Of a stretch of DNA of 64,000 bases, positions 46,283 through 57,892 are shown one piece after another. The notes under the pieces are model-generated. The model was given only the letters and a program-made list of their open reading frames with translations, searched no databases and was not told the DNA's origin. This DNA is from Lineus longissimus. Taxonomy: Eukaryota > Nemertea > Pilidiophora > Heteronemertea > Lineidae. Location of the stretch: the NCBI RefSeq assembly GCF_910592395.1, contig NC_088319.1, positions 16,430,001 to 16,494,000 of the forward strand, given 5' to 3'. Numbering within the stretch: the stretch's first letter is position 1; each line of letters opens with the position of its first letter. The translations under genes were made by a program, and so were the position numbers.

Positions 46283-49200
46283 ATGAAAATACCGCGTCAA
46301 AACTCCTCTTCTCCTTATGTCGTGATGGAGAGGAGGAACTCTCAGGTTGGAGAAAGACTTCGTTTGAAAGATAGGATTCTTGAGAGCATCAATAAAGCCA
46401 TCAAACAGGTAAAATCAATCTATATGAAGTTCCACCGATTTTTTCACTTCCCGAATGCATGCAGTTATGCACTCGAGCACTGCACTGGCTTCTCCTGCTT
46501 CTGCGTCATGTTCTGGACTGTCAGTGTCATTATCAGCTCAGTTGACTGTTTTTCGGTAAAACCTTGCATGGTGAATTCATCGGCCTTTTCGAAGCAGACG
46601 AATCAGCACCAAAACAAATCAACTCCGCACACACAATGACAATGCACACTGACACACACCAACTCAAAATTACATGTCACTCGTCTTATCATATGCGTCG
46701 GAAAGAAAGGCCTAGGTCAACCTGGACAATGTGAATGCCTAGACATCGCTAGAGACACGGCGATCCTTTGTTCATGGTGAAACGCATAACTGGTCAGAGC
46801 CAAAACAAACTTCTTCGAATTCGTCTATTATTGATGCTGTGCCTGTGGAGAGCAGGGTATGCGATCTTATTTCTTTGACATTGACTCCGACTGCACTGCA
46901 GATTGAGTTTTATTGGTGGCAATGGTGTGCAGGCGGGGGTGTGGACTGTAAGGTTGCTCGATATTGTATCACCATGTCATGAGAAGACTTTGTTATATCG
47001 CCACTTTTTAATAAGAATTAATGCAGAACCAAAAAGTGGCGATATTATGCACAATCTTCCAATGACATGGATTACAAATACTACATTATATCGCCCTGGG
47101 TTAGTATTAGTATTAAAGCCTGCCATTCCTTAAGCCAGCCCGCCATTCCTCAAAGCCAGTTTGAAACGGTTTGTATAGATACAGAGATCTAGATTTGCAA
47201 TTTCCTGACTTCTGATTATTCAATATGCACACTTCATGCAAATCTCAAACCAGTATCATACAGGAATATGCATGCATATAGCTTTCAGTTGGGTATGTAC
47301 ATATAACATGTATAAAGTTCAGACAGAGTAGGCCTAAGTCAACATACTCAGTGATACTTCTGTGTCAAATACAAGCACATGATATTCTGAATAATGGATG
47401 ACCTATATCGTCATTTCTTTGTTTTATTATTCAATACTGGACAATAGGTCAATTTGGTCTTTGAAGTGATCTGGCAAGATCTCATAATATTATGTCATTA
47501 CTTTTACAATTTCAGAATCTCATGACTAATTGAGCTAATGATATCTTATGCGTTCAATTCAAACTAGTATTATCACAAAAATGTGTGTAAAGATTATGCC
47601 ATTATGCCATCTTTGAGAGGTTTTTGTTCTCAAGAGTTGTCGTCATTGGTATGATTGATATTGGTTGTTGTCACATGACGAGCATTGGAATGAACTTCCT
47701 TGTCTAAAGAACTCTGGGGGGTTTTGCTAAGAAATATGTTAATGAGTCAAGATTGTTCTGAGCCAATTAGCCAACTGTGGCTACATGTATTGACATTTTG
47801 ATGGATGGTTGCCCCTAAAACTTAGGGATGACCTTTGTTTATCTGTTCATTCAAGTGCCATCTTCAAAATGAGAAGCTAGTTTTTGCCCGGGGTTTTTGA
47901 CTCCCCTATATTTCTGAAAATCTTGCCCAAATTTCTGATTCTAGATTCAAGAACAGCAGTTCTGCTCTGGAGAGGAGATCTTGACACTTTGCAATGAAGA
48001 CCGCTTGCTGAAGAAACTCTGCGAACACCTGGACCATGCCTTTCTTCACGGGTAAGTTCGACATCATGGTGCCCAATCAGTTGACCCCACCAGTGTTGAG
48101 AAGATTTCAAGCAACTAAAGACATGCCCGGTCTTTTCTGAAACAATTGTGTAATGCACTCCTTTAACATTCGTGTGGCTGCAAGCCTTTCAAAGGGTCAT
48201 ACCTATCAGCCAAGCTTATTAGTCTGGTGCTCTTAGTTAGAATACCGGTACTTGGCGAAGAAAGGTTTTCTGTAATACATAATAGATAATCTAGTCCTTG
48301 GAAGATGAAATTACTAGGAACTCTATTCGAAGATGCCGGGCACTTTCCAAGAAATCTCCTTGCCTTGGATACAGATGTATTGATTTGGTTGTTGTTGCAG
48401 GCTCCGTCACATCACCGATGGCTATTGGCAGGTGGCCCAAGAGTTCACTCGCAAGGAGGCGATTAAGGAGATTTCTCGACTCACAAAAGTTACCACACAT
48501 TTAGGCAGAGGTGAGGCTTAAATGAAAAAATCTACATTTTGTATTATGCCCAGCTCGGACAAGACAGAGAGGAACTTCCGATTCCAAATCACTATCGGTT
48601 GGTTGCTATTTTTTGGCACTAAGGGTAGTTGTGGATTTGAAAAGTTTCCTGGGATTGTTTTCAAAATTGTATTCTGCATTCTCCAAACGTTTCCTCTGAC
48701 AGTACATATTTCCAGTGCATGAACATATAAGAGATAGTTTGACTCAAAAATCAATAATCCAGGACTTCTTGCATTGCATTGCTGGGATAATGTTAAGATA
48801 TTTCCTTGGGGATGTTTTGTGTTGCTAATAATACATCTTAATTAGTCTGCCGCATCTGGTAATAAGTCGTAAAAGGGACAAATTAGTTTTTTCATCTTGG
48901 AGGTAAACTTTTGGGTTCATTCGGCCAGTCTTTTTACTTCAGGTCGGGCATGGCTGTACATGGCATTGTGTGAAAACCTCCTGGAGTGTTACATCAAGTG
49001 TTTCTCGGAGAATGCCAAGGTGGTGGGAAAATACTACGTGAAAGATGCGCTCCTTCTCGACGACCAGCGTCTTCACATTCTGTTGACGATGACCGCTGGA
49101 CTTGAGTTTGTCACCTTTGACCTCGATTATGTAAGTAATGGTGAAGCGAGCCAGAAGAAGTGTGGTAGTGTACTGTTTCACGTGTCTGCCTCACAATCCA

Positions 49201-52200
49201 AGGGTTCAAATCTGTCTGGTTGTCTCTCTGTTTAGCCAGGTTGAGCACATGTGTGGCACCCTATGTGGATGCATTTTGAGGGCTAACAAACTAACTGCAC
49301 TTGTTGGTCACCTGGTTTAGTTGTGGTCGCCTGATTGTAAGACTATCCTTACCATCCCTACAAGGATTAACCTTTAACCCCCAGTGTCTACGCATCTTCT
49401 TTCCAGGATGTGCCATACCTGGACCTGGCCAGTTACATGCCAAGCAGGAAACCAAGTCATGCTCATCAGGGGTCGGAGGGGGACGCAGAGGAAAGGTTGT
49501 CACTGTGTAGTATGAACAGTGACATCTCACAGGTAAGGCATGCCCCTCTCAGCCGTATTATTCTGTTGACCATTGGCAACCAAATATTCTTAGTCTTGGT
49601 GATGTCTCAAACAGGACGGCTCTTCATGACGTCCTCAGTGTTGGTTCTCAATATCCTCTTCATTGTGATGGATCCCTTGTCTCGTATTTTGACGAATTGG
49701 AAGTCTCTTTAACAAATTCGGAGTCACTTGTAAGCTGTCCTTCTGGGGCAAAGGGCCATCACTGCGTTTTGGACAGTTTTGAGAAGGTCACAATTTCTAA
49801 TGCTTGTTTATGTTGTTGCAGATGAGTCTACAAGACACCATCCCTCGCACCACCAGTTTTGACGTAGAGTCTGTTGGTTCATTGAACAATAATACTCGTC
49901 CCCTGGACCTCAACCTGATTGTACCATCGGACAACAGCTCCTTGGACAGCATGAGGACTGCTGAATACACCAGCGTCGGCCAATCACAACCATATAGTCG
50001 CAGCCCAAGTCTGACATTTGAAAACGACGTCAGGAGTCGATTTATGTCTCTGGATATGGATGATATTAGTGCCGGTCAGGATTTAGAGGTCATAAGGGTC
50101 AAATCAAAATCTAAAGGTCGTAAGAGAAGGTCGAATAGTAAGAGGAAGGAAGAGGGTGAGGAGAGTGTCCCCGCAAGTCCGAGGACGCCATCAACACCAG
50201 AGGTCCCGCGGTTTGATTTTCCTGCTTCAGTGGAGAAGAACTCGGACATGCCGAAGTTGGATGAAATTGCAGAATTATCGTTGGATAATTTGCATTTTAA
50301 TGCGACAAAGTTGGAATCTGTTGAATGTGTAGATGGATGTGATAGCTCTAGTGCAAAAACTATTGAAATTGCTGGCCAGTTGGTGAAGTTGCGAGAGAAA
50401 TCGAGTCAGTCTAAAGCGGAGAATGATAACCTGACTTTTAAAGAAAAACGAGGATCGTTCACCCAAATTTTAGATGTTGCGTTTGTACCAAGCGCTATGC
50501 CAAAGGAAAATGGACTCCTGGTTACTGATCAGAGCGAAGGGTCTGGTGCTATTGCACCATTTGGAAAAATGGACAAAAGTGGCTCCGCTACTTCTGAAAA
50601 GTTGTCAGAGAACGTAGCTGAGGGTGGTGAAGTCTGTGATAGAAATGAAAAAGAATCAAACGTTTGTGCATCTGTGCCTCGGGAAGAAAATATTGAAAAG
50701 GAGAGTAGATGTGTGAAAGACAAAGGCGGATTAAACATTTCAGATGATAATTCAAAGAAATATCTCAGCATTTTAGAGCACATGGACTCCGAGTCTTTTG
50801 ACATTTATGCTATGGATTCTAGTCAGACTAGTCGCATTGAAAAGGGAAAACTGCATAAGGATTTAGTCTTACCTGAAGTACCGGAAATATCGTTAGAAAA
50901 CCCAACCCCCGAGGCGTCGAATCATGCATGCGTGAGCCCGTATGTTGATTTATACTGCCAAGACGGAGAAATTCATTCACAGATTTTGAACAAAAGTGAC
51001 ATTGAGGCCAAAGAAAAAAGAACTGGTGGTATCGGTGCTGAGTCTAGTCCGAAGAAAACATGTGCGTTAAAAAAGCCTTTGGATCTTGCGGTCGGTCAGT
51101 ATCTGGATCCAGCTTCTATGCGAGAGGAGGGAGATGGAGCGAGTCAAGGTTCGCCAGACGATGGGAATGGCCATGACGGCCGGGCGGCGAGACAAGTGGT
51201 CAGTCCTGATCAGCATCTACATGAAGCTGAAATAAAGTAAGTATCAATTAGCTCACACGAAAATAAAGTATGTACATGGTCGTTTGAAATGCCGAACCTT
51301 TCGTGAGTTTGAAAAGTGTCTTCAAAACAGAAGATGATGCACAATCGTCGTCGACAGTAGGAACTGTGGCTTACTGAGGTTTTCCCTCCAAAAGCTTTAC
51401 TGTGGCCTGTTCTCAATAGCAACTGTAAAGTGTTATGGCAGGTCGTGGAGGAAAAACAACTGGCCTCTGATGGAGATGGTAGAATGACTTGAATATAGCA
51501 GTTTATGTGAGTTTGCCTTGTTTCAGAGTTGACAACAACAGCATGTTGTTTCTCATGCTTGATGTCTTCCAAGATCAAGATGAACAGTTTATAAAGGTAC
51601 GAGAATGGTGTGATTGCAGAGTCTGATTCTGTTCATGTCGCTGCTCCGTGCACTGTGCACCAAATGTTTACAAAGGTGCCTTGAGCAGCTCATCTGAATT
51701 CTGCTGAAATATTTGAGGATAGACCAGGGTTATGGTGAAGTCAGATGATAACTTCGGCGTAAATGGTATCATACTTCCCCCTTGGCTCTTTTGACCTATT
51801 TTATGGGGGTTGTTGAAAGTGATGTGAAACAGATCTCGGTCTGTGAAGCTGTCATCAATATTCATTGAGCTTACCAATCTTATTAATTCAGATGTACCAC
51901 ACGAGCCTTGGTCACATGGAAGGCGATGCCCAGCCCATATTCGTCCTGCTGACAGATCGGGCACTCTATCTGCTCGGGCGGCACATGGGCGGCCCTCGTT
52001 ACAGGAAGGAGGCTGTCATCAAGTATATGGAACTTGATTACATTTCAGTGAGTGTTTCAGAAACAACCCGTTTGAATACATAAAAACTACTTGGACTAGT
52101 GAGACACTGGTAATGCTGGCTAGAAACCTTCGCTGACCCAATTGACATGTTGATGTTCCACATTGAGCTTGTTCATATAGTGCAATGATATCTTTGGTAA

Positions 52201-54401
52201 AAGATTTATAACTTTTACTTCCAGCTAAGTATGAACTGTCAAATCATCAACATTGTCTGCACAAATCGCAGGAAACAGTTCTGGATCACGACGGGTGATG
52301 AAGAGTTGACTAAGTAAGTGCATATGTTTACCAAATCCTTATGGCCACACTGATTCATCAAATTGGGTGACAAGAGACCAGCCCGGCTCTCTTTTGTGGA
52401 AGTGCCTTTCACCCTGTTAAAACCATTTTAGCTTTCAGCAAGTGTACTTGGCTGGACATTGTAGCCCAGCAGAGGCACAAAATGGGAACATTGGAGGGTA
52501 TCTTTGAGATGAATGAAAAAGCCTAAATTCACTTGAAGTGTTCTTGTCAGAAGTTTTCGTCATGACCATATTCTACAATCCTCACCTCTCTGCTTCAGGA
52601 ACATAGTGAGTCAACTCGATCTGGTGGTGCGACAATCCGAGTCTGACCTGCCTCGCCTGAGTGTCCTGACCGACGCAACTGTTCAGAAGATTGGCCTTAG
52701 GAAGTGGGTCTCCCAGGATTGTCGCTGCCAGCCAAGTGAGGTGGAGTTACACTCGTACGCTCTGGTCCATTGGGAAGATGCAGCATCCAATGCTCGACCA
52801 GCCCGAGGAGTCGGCAAGGAGGGGACACTACTGTATAAGGCGCAGGGATACTTCGGTGGTCCGACGTGGAAACCAGCCTTTTTTGTACTCAAGTAAGTTC
52901 TGTTGATTTAGCATCCAACCCAACAACACTAGACACTGCCAGTCCATAAATGACTGTAGACATTCATGTGCCGTACAGTTTGCCAGTCACTCATTTTACT
53001 GTTATGCTTTGTCATTGCACTCATTCATTATAAACTGGTGTCGTAACCCTATTGGATGTTTACCAGTGTATCAAAGCTTTGAACTGTACATTTCCGTGAC
53101 TGTATTTGCAGGGATGGTGTTTTGTACCATTATAATGACAGACATGATAACTCTTTACCGAAGCTCTGTGTCCAGTTAAAGTAAGTCATATTTGGCCATG
53201 CTCAGTTTATTTTTTTAATCTGAATGTAAGGTCTAGAAAGTGGATCAGATGTCACAGATTTCTTTGTGAGGTGCCTTCTGAACTATTGGCTGTGTCCTCC
53301 TTTGGACTGAAAAAGATTGTGACTTCATATGTGGTCAGATTCGCCCCCAGTTTCAAACCATACTAGCTGTCTGATATAGTCATAAAAATGCCTCTCTTCT
53401 AAATAAACTTTAATTCTTTTTAACAGCAGCGAAGATTGCGGCGGTTGTCGACGGTGTACAACGACTGACCGAGAACACTGCATTGAGATTCTCCTCGCAA
53501 ACGGTGGATCACTACAGATGTCTGCCGCTAACAGTGCAGACGCCCAGAGCTGGCTCCAGTGTCTGTGTCAGGCGGTCGCGGAAGGAGTAACTGTAAGTTC
53601 CAAAAACATCCACTTCTGCTATTATTTAGAAGTCCTACAATCTGACTGCTAATCGACCACCCTTCCCGTTTTCTACATGTACAAAGAATTGTAAAAACGT
53701 GTGATCTCACTTTCCAGACGACTGTGCACAATTCGAGCTGCCTTGCGTGCTGCTTGGTCCTCACCCAGAACAAGGTGTTAATGTGTCACGAGGACGTGCA
53801 GACAAACTTCTTCCGCACCCTAGGCAGCGGAGACATTGAAGACATCACGGCGATCACGACGGATCCTGGAGCTAGGACGTACTGTATCATTGTAAGTATT
53901 GGTTGCTTGTTTGGCTGATAGCGGGGGGGGGGTAACATCACTGGCAGATGCTCTGGCCTCCTCCCTCACGTTGTGAGTCTGGCCGACGTACTCTTATCAA
54001 TGTACCGGCAATGTGGTGCTGCTGGCAATAGAAGCCTAGGACCAAATGGGTTTCATTACCCTTTGCAAATGATCCACTGTACATGCACTTTTTGTCTGTT
54101 TGGGAAAAATTTGTGAACTGAAGTTTGTTTCTATATTGTGATTAATTTGTAAAAAATGTTGCTTCTCTTAAAGGAGTTTGAATCCCAGGATGCCCGAGTC
54201 AGCTCAGAACAGTGGGTTCTGTACTTCAACTCCAAGGTTGAGGCGAATAAATTCATGGATGCTCTGTCATCGGTGTGGGCGAAAATATTCCAAGTGTCGA
54301 TTCCTGTTCAGCGAATCACCGATGTTGTTCTCCAGAAGCGGTGCAGAGAGGGCGTGGCCAGGCTCAGGGCTGCCATGAAGCAGTACAGTATCGAGCGGTG
54401 A
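46283..54401 (+). CDS. PLEKHM2: Pleckstrin homology domain-containing family M member 2 (SKIP)
   Basis: PLEKHM2/SKIP binds Arl8 on lysosomes through its RUN domain and recruits kinesin-1, driving lysosomes outward. Fourteen phase-consistent exons give 1,105 aa: 46283-46408, 47945-48051, 48401-48510, 48943-49130, 49407-49532, 49822-51236, 51527-51596, 51892-52047, 52225-52313, 52599-52892, 53112-53180, 53427-53592, 53718-53891, 54174-54401. The RUN domain spans roughly residues 15-175 (LKDRILESI, KLCEHLDHAFLHG, ATHLGRG-type turn, RAWLYMALCENLLECY, FDLDY). A long disordered middle contains LEVIRVKSKSKGRKRRS, which matches the vertebrate KKKK region. The C-terminal half has VDNNSMLFLMLDVFQDQDEQ, HMEGDAQPIFVLLTDRALYL and the PH domain (EGTLLYKAQGYFGGPTWKPA, CGGCRRCTTTDREH). 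A start at ATG 46325 is also possible and would better match the human N-terminus. No clear kinesin-binding W-acidic motif was spotted. Confidence 0.95.
46972..47070. repeat. Palindromic element, about 38-bp arms
   Basis: CCATGTCATGAGAAGAC and ATATCGCCACTTTTT (46972-47009) pair with AAAAAGTGGCGATAT and CTTCCAATGACATGG (47031-47070). The inner 15 bp are perfect. A further ATATCGCC occurs at about 47089. It lies in PLEKHM2 intron 1 and is non-coding, perhaps a small foldback transposon. Confidence 0.8.
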
Positions 54402-56591
54402 ATGAAAAGTGATGAAATCGTAATTTTCGCGAATTTCTTGAGGATTTGTAAACCAGTCTGCTTCATGTAGAACTTCGAGTTCAGAAGTGAGAGATATATG
54501 CATTTTTTATAATCTTTTGTGATGGGTGGGAAGGAATTGAAGGTGGACAGTAGGCAGGAGCTAGTGGGTTCAATTGGTGGTCTCCATGTCACTAGTATGC
54601 ACTGTTAGGGAGACAAGGCTTGGTTGGACTTGGTGAAAAAAATATTCCTTGTACAAAAGCGAATAGTGCTGATTTACTGTGAGATAGTAGAGACACCTAT
54701 CAGTGACTTCGAGTAACTTAATCTGGTTCACCTGGCTCCTGCCTGTACTCGCCCTTTAAGCTTTTGCTTGGATTTCCTGAACTGTAGACCTTTGCTGAAG
54801 CTGTGTCTACTCTGTCTTTGTACTCAGTGGTTAAACTAAGATTTTAATTCTGACATTTGGCTACGATGTTTTGACTGCAAAATTTATATCAAAAACTGTA
54901 CTGAGATTGTTTTTGATCATGTCTATGAATGCTGCCTCTGTAAATAGCATAATATTTATTATAGGAAATATTTAGTTGATAGTTGATCTCCTGTATGGGA
55001 ACTTCCTGGATCTTCACATAATCAAAAAGCATTTGGACAGACAGTCCTGAGGAAATTTTGGGAGTGTTAATATGAACTACATTTCCGAATGATTCCATTA
55101 AGTTATACTGGGCATTCGTTGGGGGTTTCCAAGAATATTGTATTGTCCCTGATTTCTGTGAAATTACGTGATGTCAATGGTAATGCCTTTAGTAGCTTTC
55201 AGGACAGTGGATTTAAGGTTTATTTAATCATGGCTTATTCATGTAAATATATGTAATTGTTTCTGAATAAAATCATGGGCAAAACGTCTTTCCGAACTTG
55301 TTTCTCTGGATAATGATTTGAAATTGTTGGTGCATAGTCTGCTTTGTAATGTATTTTACATGTCTCTGGGCTTCCGGTGGTATTGATGTTGTAACCTGCC
55401 ACTGGGTGGCGTAACTGTGATGTCGACTTGCCAGTTGCTTGGATAATTTGCATGTTGGTGCCCTCGTTTTTTATAATGTTTGGTTCTTAGTAGCTGATAT
55501 CAGTTAGCTTGATATTGAAATGTTGAAAAGGTTTCGAGGAATGACTGACAACTTTTAACAAGATTTTACACCTTTCCTGTGGAATGGTTTGGATTCTCTT
55601 GTGGTGAATGCATTTAATAGTGATATTCATGAACAGACTTTGCTTGGTGATCATCTCTCTTGGGTTCATTTAAGTGGTCCCAAAACAAAATGTGTACCAC
55701 ATCTTTAAAAACATTACTGCCACAGTATTTACATGCAGTCATCTTCTGTCTAGTTTTCTATAACTGTGTAATGTGGCCAACAATCAACATCCTTTAATCT
55801 CGCTCCCACTTAATTGGTAAAAAAGGGATGATCATCAAATGATGCTTTCATATTGACCGGGGATGTGAGGAATGCTCTCCCAGCCAACTCAGCTGACATG
55901 TATTGTCGATGACAGATTGGTGTAGAAAGAATTATTTTAGCTCAAGCGAAGAGCTCCTTCAGTTTTCTGCATTTAATTGTGATTAGATTTGCAGCCTTGG
56001 AGCGATTTTTTATCATGATTCAGTATGCTGTGACTGTCCTCCTTTATCATGGCGTTCCTTACAAAGGTTCCCATGGAATCTAACCCGCCAGTGGTCTTGT
56101 AACCTGACCAACTTGATGCATTTTGGTCAATATCAACATGGAGCTTCATTCAGATACACCCTGTTTCGTTTTCAATTGATTGAACTTACTGGTTGGGTTC
56201 ACTTTGGTAGATGGGGACAGTCACAAGTCAAAAGTCTGTGAATGTTTTTTTACAATGACTTTGTTATTTTTATGCAATGCTACATATCAGTGTTGCTATA
56301 TGATTGTTATGAGACATGTTTTTAGTAGCTAACATAAGTCTTCTGACCTACTAGCAAGGTTGAGATTGACTCGCCTCATAGATTCTTTAGCATTGCGCAC
56401 ACAAGCGTTTTGAGTCACTGCAATCTCTGATAGTATGTTTGAGGTCTCTAACATCTGAAGTTCGTACTCAATCTTACTGTTTATATGTATCTCAGTATGG
56501 CCTTGGGTCTCAGACGGTGACCCTGTTATCTCTAACCCAGTACGTGTATCTACCTGTACATCTATATCTCTTGGCGTCAGCAAGAAATAAA
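54402..56591 (+). other. PLEKHM2 3' UTR
   Basis: The stretch after the stop codon has no plus-strand exon. Plus AATAAA signals occur near 55266 and at 56586-56591, giving possible short and long UTRs. The distal end overlaps a minus-strand open frame listed separately. Confidence 0.5.
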
Positions 56592-56595
56592 CACT
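56329..56595 (-). CDS. Possible terminal exon of an unidentified minus-strand gene
   Basis: An 88-codon open frame starts after an acceptor-like TTTTCATACAG and ends at a stop at 56329. It reads SVYFLLTPRDIDVQVDTRTG, later EYELQMLETSNILSEIAVTQ, and ends SEDLC. The composition looks like a real protein, but I recognise no family and found no joining exon. It could be a decayed fragment instead. Confidence 0.3.
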   Translation of the reverse strand, partial: SVYFLLTPRDIDVQVDTRTGLEITGSPSETQGHTEIHINSKIEYELQMLETSNILSEIAVTQNACVRNAKESMRRVNLNLASRSEDLC

Positions 56596-57470
56596 CTGTA
56601 TGAAAACATCGTCTTTATGTTATATTTGACTTCTATTTTGAAAGCATGCCATTGATATGGGACAATGTGTTGTACGGCACCTCTCCCAAGCATGCTTTAA
56701 GCATTGGAACATCACTTTTCGTCCCTCGCTGGTAATTTCCAAGCATTCCTTAACCTTCCTCATCGACTCAAACAGAGATAAGGATATGAAGTACCGACTG
56801 TACACTACAGTCCTTATAAAGTGCTACATACTGATCTGTTGAGGAGGATTATAGGCAGGTACCAAAGTGGGCCAGATTATGCCACAGGGAGTCGCTGATG
56901 GATGTGTCCAAGTTGTCTCTCAAGTTTTTCAGTACTTTTCCGGCTCCCGGAACTGTCATCGTTATCAAAGACCAAGATTTTTGACTGCATATTAGTCACA
57001 TCAATGATGGATTAAATTCCTGTGGCAGTCCATTTAACATTCTTAACATAGTCTTCCTATGGGGGATCGCGAGGCTTATTATGAAATCTCTGGACATTAA
57101 TAGTGACAGCTCACAGGTTTCATTTTCAATTCCCAATGCTAATGTAGATGACACTAGTAACAGGCGGGTGTGCCACTCTCCACACACAGCCCATCTAGTC
57201 CATGCCTGGAGACTGAACATCTGCTACTGCCAGATCACTGGGTAATAAGGGGTGACTTCAATTATAGTCCCGCCCGCATAAAAATTTCACTGCAATGACT
57301 TGTTATTAACCATAAACATCGTGTGAACATTATTTGGATTAAATAGTTGTAGATATTCTGCAGTTTCCATTGGGGAACTCAGTAAGGCCATGTCTAGCTA
57401 AACCAATGACATTTTCAAGGGATTAAACTTTTGGATATTTCAAAGGATTTCTCAATTGAAACTGACGAAA

Positions 57471-57599
57471 ATGACTCAAAGGGAATCCAATGTCATCAAT
57501 GGGGGTATGCCACTGGATGACTATGGGACCATCTCTGGCGTTTCCCGAGGAGTTGCTGATGATAAAAGGAGACTGGTCCAGGGGGAACACCCAATGGCA
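57471..57599 (+). CDS. Possible first coding exon of an unidentified gene
   Basis: An ATG in good context (GAAAATGA) opens 43 codons: MTQRESNVINGGMPLDDYGT, ISGVSRGVADDKRRLVQGEH, PMA. It ends exactly at a strong donor GCA|GTAAGT in phase 0. Composition is that of a soluble N-terminal tail. I do not recognise the family, and later exons would have to lie after long introns, perhaps beyond the window. Confidence 0.4.
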
Positions 57600-57716
57600 G
57601 TAAGTAGACCGCTTTCATCCGTATACTTCACTAACCTTATATGCCGGTTGTCTGTAGTTACTGAGCTAGTTACCATAGTCGCACATCTATTATCAAATGG
57701 TTGCAGTTGTCAGTAA

Positions 57717-57892
57717 CAGTGGAACCTCCCTTAGCGGACACTTATCTATTAAGGACAACCTCTCTATTAAGGACACCTGTTTTGGTCCCTAAGTGGTTGT
57801 TTCCACTCAATTTAACGTCTCTAACCAGGATACCTCTATTAAGGACAGCACTTGCCAGTCCCGAGGGTGTCCCTAATAGAGAGGTTCTACTA
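57717..57892. mobile_element. MITE-like element, copy 4 (best preserved)
   Basis: It starts CAGTGGAACCTCCCTTAGCG and ends GGTGTCCCTAATAGAGAGG plus TTCTACTA. The ends are inverted repeats of each other, and CTCTATTAAGGACA is repeated internally. About 176 bp with no ORF. The right flank is a TA-rich run (TATATATA), compatible with a TA target site. It shares its interior with copy 1. Confidence 0.8.
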
